From assembly GCA_036393335.1 (NCBI GenBank), contig DASWHD010000135.1, forward strand, positions 21,902 to 85,901: DNA of 64,000 bases. The letters are read 5' to 3'. The notes below the pieces were generated by a model that was not told the DNA's origin, made no database searches, and saw only the letters and a program-made list of their open reading frames with translations. Made by a program: the position numbers and the translations under genes. Below, in pieces: positions 60,892-64,000 of this stretch (positions are counted from its first letter, which is position 1; every line of letters starts with the position of its first letter). The stretch comes from DASWHD01 sp036393335 (GTDB lineage: Bacteria > CG2-30-53-67 > CG2-30-70-394).

Positions 60892-62657
60892 GGCGCGATC
60901 GTCGCGACCGTGCGGGGGGGACGATGGACGACTTCCTGCGCGTGCTCGGGTTCGGCCGGCCTTTTATGGGTGCGGTTCTGGCGGCGATGGTGTGCATGTT
61001 GGGAGTCTCCGCCTTCACCGGCGCCTTCGCCCTGGTGATCAAGAACGTGCTGGACGACGTCTTCATCAACCGCAATCGCGAGGTGCTGCGACTCATCCCC
61101 GGTGTGATCCTCGGCATCTTCCTGCTTAAGGGGGCCTTCCAGTATGGCCAGGACTACCTGATGGCGTACGCGGGACAGGGCCTGATCCGCGACCTGCGGG
61201 GCGCGGTCTTCGATCACCTGCAATGGCTCGGTCCGCGCTTCTACGGCGCCAATCCCACGGGCACCCTCGTGTCGCGCATCCTCAACGACGTGGCCATGCT
61301 CCGGGAGATGATCAACAAGACCTTTACCAGCCTCCTGTCAGACTCCATCACCCTCGTGGTGCTGTTGGGGGTAGTCGTGTACCGGGACTGGCAGCTTGCG
61401 CTCATCAGCTTGTGCGTGGCACCGGTGACCATCTGGCCCATCGCCTACTTCGGCCGGCGCATGAAGCGCATTTCGCGGGTGAGCCAGGAGACCGTCGCCG
61501 AGCTCACCAGCAGTCTGAACGAGGCGATCATCGGCCACCGTGTGGTTCAGTCGTTCACCGCCGAGGATCGGGAGCAGCAGCGCTTTGCCGCCCACAACAA
61601 GCGCTACTTCCGCAAGATGATGAAGAAGGCCCAGGCGCGCGCTCTCACCTCGCCGGTGATCGAGCTGATCGTCGCCTGCGGCGCGGCGGCGGGGGTCTAC
61701 TACGGTGGCAGCCGGGTCATCGATGGGACGATGACCACCGGCACCTTCTTCTCGTTCCTCACCGCCCTCATCATGGCGTATCAGCCGATGCGTAAGCTCG
61801 GCAGCGTGCACATCGCCATCCAGGAGGGCATGGCCGCGGCGCGGCGGGTGTTTAGTGTGCTGGACGAGGTGCCCGAGATCGCGGATCGTCCCGATGCCCA
61901 AACGATGACGCCGTTCGCCGATCGGATCGAGTTCCGCGGGGTCCACTTCCGTTACGGTGAGGAGTGGGGGTTGCGCGACGTCTCGCTGGTGGCGCGCGCC
62001 GGGGAGACGGTCGCGTTCGTCGGTCCCTCGGGGGCCGGGAAGACGACCCTCGTCCACCTCATCCCACGCTTTTACGAGGTGGACGACGGCGCGATCACGA
62101 TCGATGGGGTCGACATCCGCGACCTCACCCTCGCCTCCCTGCGCCGGCAGGTCGCCGTGGTAGGCCAGGACACCTTTCTGTTCGATGCTACGGTGCGCGA
62201 CAACATCGCCTATGGCCGCCCCGGGGCGTCGGCGGCGGAGGTCGAGGCCGCGGCCCGGGCCGCCAACGCCCACCACTTCGTCTGTGGCCTGCCCGCGGGG
62301 TACGACACGGAAATCGGGGAGGGCGGCGTGCGCCTCTCCGGTGGCCAGAAGCAGCGCCTGTCCATCGCCCGGGCGCTGCTGAAGGATGCGCCGATCCTGA
62401 TTCTCGACGAGGCGACCTCGGCCCTCGACACCGAGAGCGAGGCCCTGGTGCAGGAGGCCCTCAACCGGCTCATGGAGGCACGCACGACCCTGGTGATCGC
62501 CCACCGCCTGTCCACGGTGCAGCAGGCCAACCGCATCTACGTCCTCGACCACGGCCAGGTGGTGGAGTCGGGGAGCCACGCGGAGTTACTGGAGCGCGGC
62601 GGTCTCTACCGCCACCTCTACGACATCCAGTTCGGAGAAGAACGGGATGGCGGATGA
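60888..62657 (+). CDS. msbA: lipid A export ABC transporter MsbA
   Basis: MsbA flips lipid A-core across the inner membrane. The product is 589 residues; a start at 60924 is possible. A six-helix exporter domain (about 20-310) is joined to a nucleotide-binding domain: Walker A GPSGAGKTT, Q-loop VVGQDTFLF, signature LSGGQKQRLSIARAL, Walker B ILILDEATSAL and switch His IAHRLST. Clustering with LPS glycosyltransferase and aminotransferase genes supports lipid A over other lipid substrates. It ends at a UUCG-loop terminator. Confidence 0.93.
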   Translation: MRRDRRDRAGGTMDDFLRVLGFGRPFMGAVLAAMVCMLGVSAFTGAFALVIKNVLDDVFINRNREVLRLIPGVILGIFLLKGAFQYGQDYLMAYAGQGLIRDLRGAVFDHLQWLGPRFYGANPTGTLVSRILNDVAMLREMINKTFTSLLSDSITLVVLLGVVVYRDWQLALISLCVAPVTIWPIAYFGRRMKRISRVSQETVAELTSSLNEAIIGHRVVQSFTAEDREQQRFAAHNKRYFRKMMKKAQARALTSPVIELIVACGAAAGVYYGGSRVIDGTMTTGTFFSFLTALIMAYQPMRKLGSVHIAIQEGMAAARRVFSVLDEVPEIADRPDAQTMTPFADRIEFRGVHFRYGEEWGLRDVSLVARAGETVAFVGPSGAGKTTLVHLIPRFYEVDDGAITIDGVDIRDLTLASLRRQVAVVGQDTFLFDATVRDNIAYGRPGASAAEVEAAARAANAHHFVCGLPAGYDTEIGEGGVRLSGGQKQRLSIARALLKDAPILILDEATSALDTESEALVQEALNRLMEARTTLVIAHRLSTVQQANRIYVLDHGQVVESGSHAELLERGGLYRHLYDIQFGEERDGG

Positions 62658-62680
62658 GGGGCGGGGGGTGGGAGAGCCGC

Positions 62681-62710
62681 ATCCACCCTTCGGGTGGATT
62701 AAATTTCTTC
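62681..62710 (+). terminator. intrinsic terminator after msbA
   Basis: ATCCACCC/GGGTGGAT forms a perfect 8-bp stem closed by a CUUCGG tetraloop, followed by TAAATTTCTTC. It probably terminates the plus-strand LPS transcript. Confidence 0.75.
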
Positions 62711-62809
62711 GCTGCTCACCGGATGCGGCGCGAATCGCGGTTCAGCAAGCGGATCTGGCGGCCCGTAGGGCCGGCACCTTCCCCGCATCCCTCACCCCCC
62801 ATCCCGCGG

Positions 62810-63517
62810 CTAATACCGCGCGTTCAGCCCGACCGACCACGAAGTCTGGTCGATGAACCGGCCCTCGGCGGTGACGCTGAAGTAGTTGCCCCACGGGATG
62901 TCGACCCCGATGAACGCGCCAACCGGCTCGTCGGCGGAGAGATCGACCTTGTTCGGCCCCTCGAACTCGGCGTCCACCACGCTGTAGCTCACCCCCAGGT
63001 AGGGCGTCGCCCAGCGCACCACGGGAAAGCTCGCACCGAGGAACACCTCGTACTCCCACCAGTCGACGGAGACATCCGTGTTCTGGACCTCTTCGGAGAC
63101 GGAGAACAGGAGGGTACTTGCCCCGACTGCTGCCTCTACGCGGTTGCTGTCCCAGAAGGTCCAGCGTGCCCCTCCGCCGTACGCGATGTCCGAGGCGTCG
63201 CTGAGGTCACCGTCCTCCCCGCAGATTTCCTGGGCGTCGCCGGTGCACAGATCGAAGCTCGCCTGCCCCACCATGAAATACACGTCGAAGCGCGGGTGGA
63301 GACCGAGGACCACCTTGAGCAGCAGGGTGTCGAGCTGCGACTCCTCGGCGTCCTTGCGGTCGGCATCGAGGTCGCGGTCGGAAGACCCGTATTCGAGGGT
63401 CACATGGAGAACGAAGTCGTAGCTGGAGAAGACCGGGTTGCCGATCGCCTGGGCGCGTGCCGCCGGCGCGTGGAGGAGGAGGCAAGCGAGGCTCAAGGCT
63501 GCCAGCGTGACGCGCAT
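62810..63517 (-). CDS. outer-membrane beta-barrel protein
   Basis: The product is 235 residues from ATG 63517, with a clear signal peptide ending APAARAQA. Alternating hydrophobic beta strands run throughout (for example FDVYFMVGQASFDLC, YEVFLGASFPVVRWATPYLG), with short Asp/Gly loops. The C-terminal segment is SVTAEGRFIDQTSWSVGLNA followed by RY. A pair of Cys (DLCTGDAQEICG) may form a disulfide. The size suits an 8-10 strand barrel of the OmpW/OmpA-like kind. No specific function is known. It is divergent from the next gene. Confidence 0.75.
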   Translation of the reverse strand: MRVTLAALSLACLLLHAPAARAQAIGNPVFSSYDFVLHVTLEYGSSDRDLDADRKDAEESQLDTLLLKVVLGLHPRFDVYFMVGQASFDLCTGDAQEICGEDGDLSDASDIAYGGGARWTFWDSNRVEAAVGASTLLFSVSEEVQNTDVSVDWWEYEVFLGASFPVVRWATPYLGVSYSVVDAEFEGPNKVDLSADEPVGAFIGVDIPWGNYFSVTAEGRFIDQTSWSVGLNARY

Positions 63518-63679
63518 GAAGGTTCTCCGGAGACCATTGGAAGGAGTCAATTCCACGGCAGTCTTACCCAGCCGCTGGGAGGTGTAAAGTCTCCGGTTGA
63601 CCCTTTTCCAAAGCCTCTGCTAGCGTCATTCGCGATCCATGGGGCGCAGAAAACTGATTGAAATACCAAGAGGTTGGCG

Positions 63680-64000
63680 ATGATCCAAGGTTATGTAGGG
63701 GCCCTCGTGATGGCGCTGGTCGTGGGGCTGTTGCCCCCCCCCGAGGCGCGCGCGCAATCGGCCGTGCGCGACCTCGATGCCGGTCAGTTCCGCGCCCATC
63801 TGCCCCTTGCCGGGGAATTCGTCACCGGCAGTGAGGACGGCTTCAAGGACAAGGGGGTGAGTGACTTCGTGGTCCACGGGGACAACGTCTACGTCGCCGC
63901 CTTTAACCCACCCTCGGCGGTCGACCCGGAAGGCGCCTGGCGCATCTTCATCTACAACGTTCGCGATCGCAGCAACCCGCGTCTCGTGGCCACCGCGCCG
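63680..64000 (+). CDS. secreted beta-propeller-like protein, 3' end beyond the window
   Basis: The ATG at 63680 with AGAGG upstream opens a frame that runs off the right edge after 107 codons. The N terminus is a signal peptide (MIQGYVGALVMALVVGLLPP, cleaved near ARAQS). The mature part has VVHGDNVYVAAFN and IFIYNVRDRSNPRLVATA, close to the LVIVD repeat pattern of bacterial beta-propellers. It is likely a periplasmic or surface propeller, and its function cannot be judged from the fragment. Confidence 0.7.
   Translation, partial: MIQGYVGALVMALVVGLLPPPEARAQSAVRDLDAGQFRAHLPLAGEFVTGSEDGFKDKGVSDFVVHGDNVYVAAFNPPSAVDPEGAWRIFIYNVRDRSNPRLVATAP

Noticed and set aside
1..64000. tRNA or rRNA genes
   Set aside because: No TTCGA-type T-loop with matching acceptor stem and no rRNA-like stretch was noticed by eye. 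A tRNAscan search would be decisive.

Overview
The window is about 68% GC and almost fully coding. It comes from a motile Gram-negative (diderm) bacterium: it carries BamA, Skp, LpxD, FabZ, LpxA, GmhA, MsbA and a flagellar rod/ring/hook-junction cluster. Several gene orders are more typical of Desulfobacterota (former Deltaproteobacteria) or neighbouring deep lineages than of enteric Gammaproteobacteria: flgK-flgL-csrA-fliW, rpiB-glyA, and a FolD-like gene paired with a separate FchA cyclohydrolase. This placement is an inference; no rRNA or other phylogenetic marker was compared.

Layout. 0-4 kb: TPR protein, small proteins, a degenerate receiver and a membrane sensor kinase fused to a receiver. 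4-7 kb: hisA-hisF-hisIE and a single-domain response regulator. 7-9 kb (minus strand): HDOD protein and a FliK-like protein. 9.3-18.3 kb: flagellar operon flgF-flgG-flgA-flgH-flgI-flgJ-flgN-flgK-flgL-csrA-fliW behind a clear sigma-54 promoter. 18.4-24.4 kb: a folate one-carbon neighbourhood, with a Rieske fusion protein, fchA and folD on the minus strand and panB-rpiB-glyA on the plus strand. 24.6-27.6 kb (minus): diheme cytochrome c, a fused monoheme cytochrome/porin and a PEGA lipoprotein. 27.9-32.1 kb: VTT-family membrane protein, RND/MMPL exporter, small protein and an RluB-type pseudouridine synthase. 32.2-39.8 kb: bamA-skp-lpxD-fabZ-lpxA, a GmhA-type isomerase and a conserved protein of unknown function. 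39.8-48.5 kb: AcrB-type RND permease, a DUF190-CBS fusion, a PAP2 phosphatase, ugd and dxr. 48.6-50.8 kb: a large TPR protein. 51.0-58.6 kb (minus): a six-gene complex related to hydrogenase-4 and complex I whose large subunit lacks the NiFe-binding cysteine motifs. 58.8-64 kb: an LPS-type glycosyltransferase, a DegT aminotransferase and MsbA, then an outer-membrane barrel protein and a truncated secreted protein at the edge.

How the parts work together. The flagellar genes form a tight, overlapping operon ending in the CsrA/FliW pair that couples translation to flagellin export. GlyA makes, PanB uses, and FolD and FchA interconvert folate one-carbon units. The FolD copy appears to have lost its cyclohydrolase residues, and the neighbouring FchA would supply that step. 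The cytochrome-porin and periplasmic diheme cytochrome suggest electron transfer across the outer membrane. The hydrogenase-like complex suggests a further ion-pumping redox module of unknown substrate.

Intergenic DNA is rich in structured repeats. The most distinctive is a 205-231 bp element with 19 bp terminal inverted repeats (two copies), each containing an inner TAGGAGCCG/CGGCTCCTA hairpin that also occurs alone at a third site. I saw no tRNA, rRNA, CRISPR array, transposase or phage gene.
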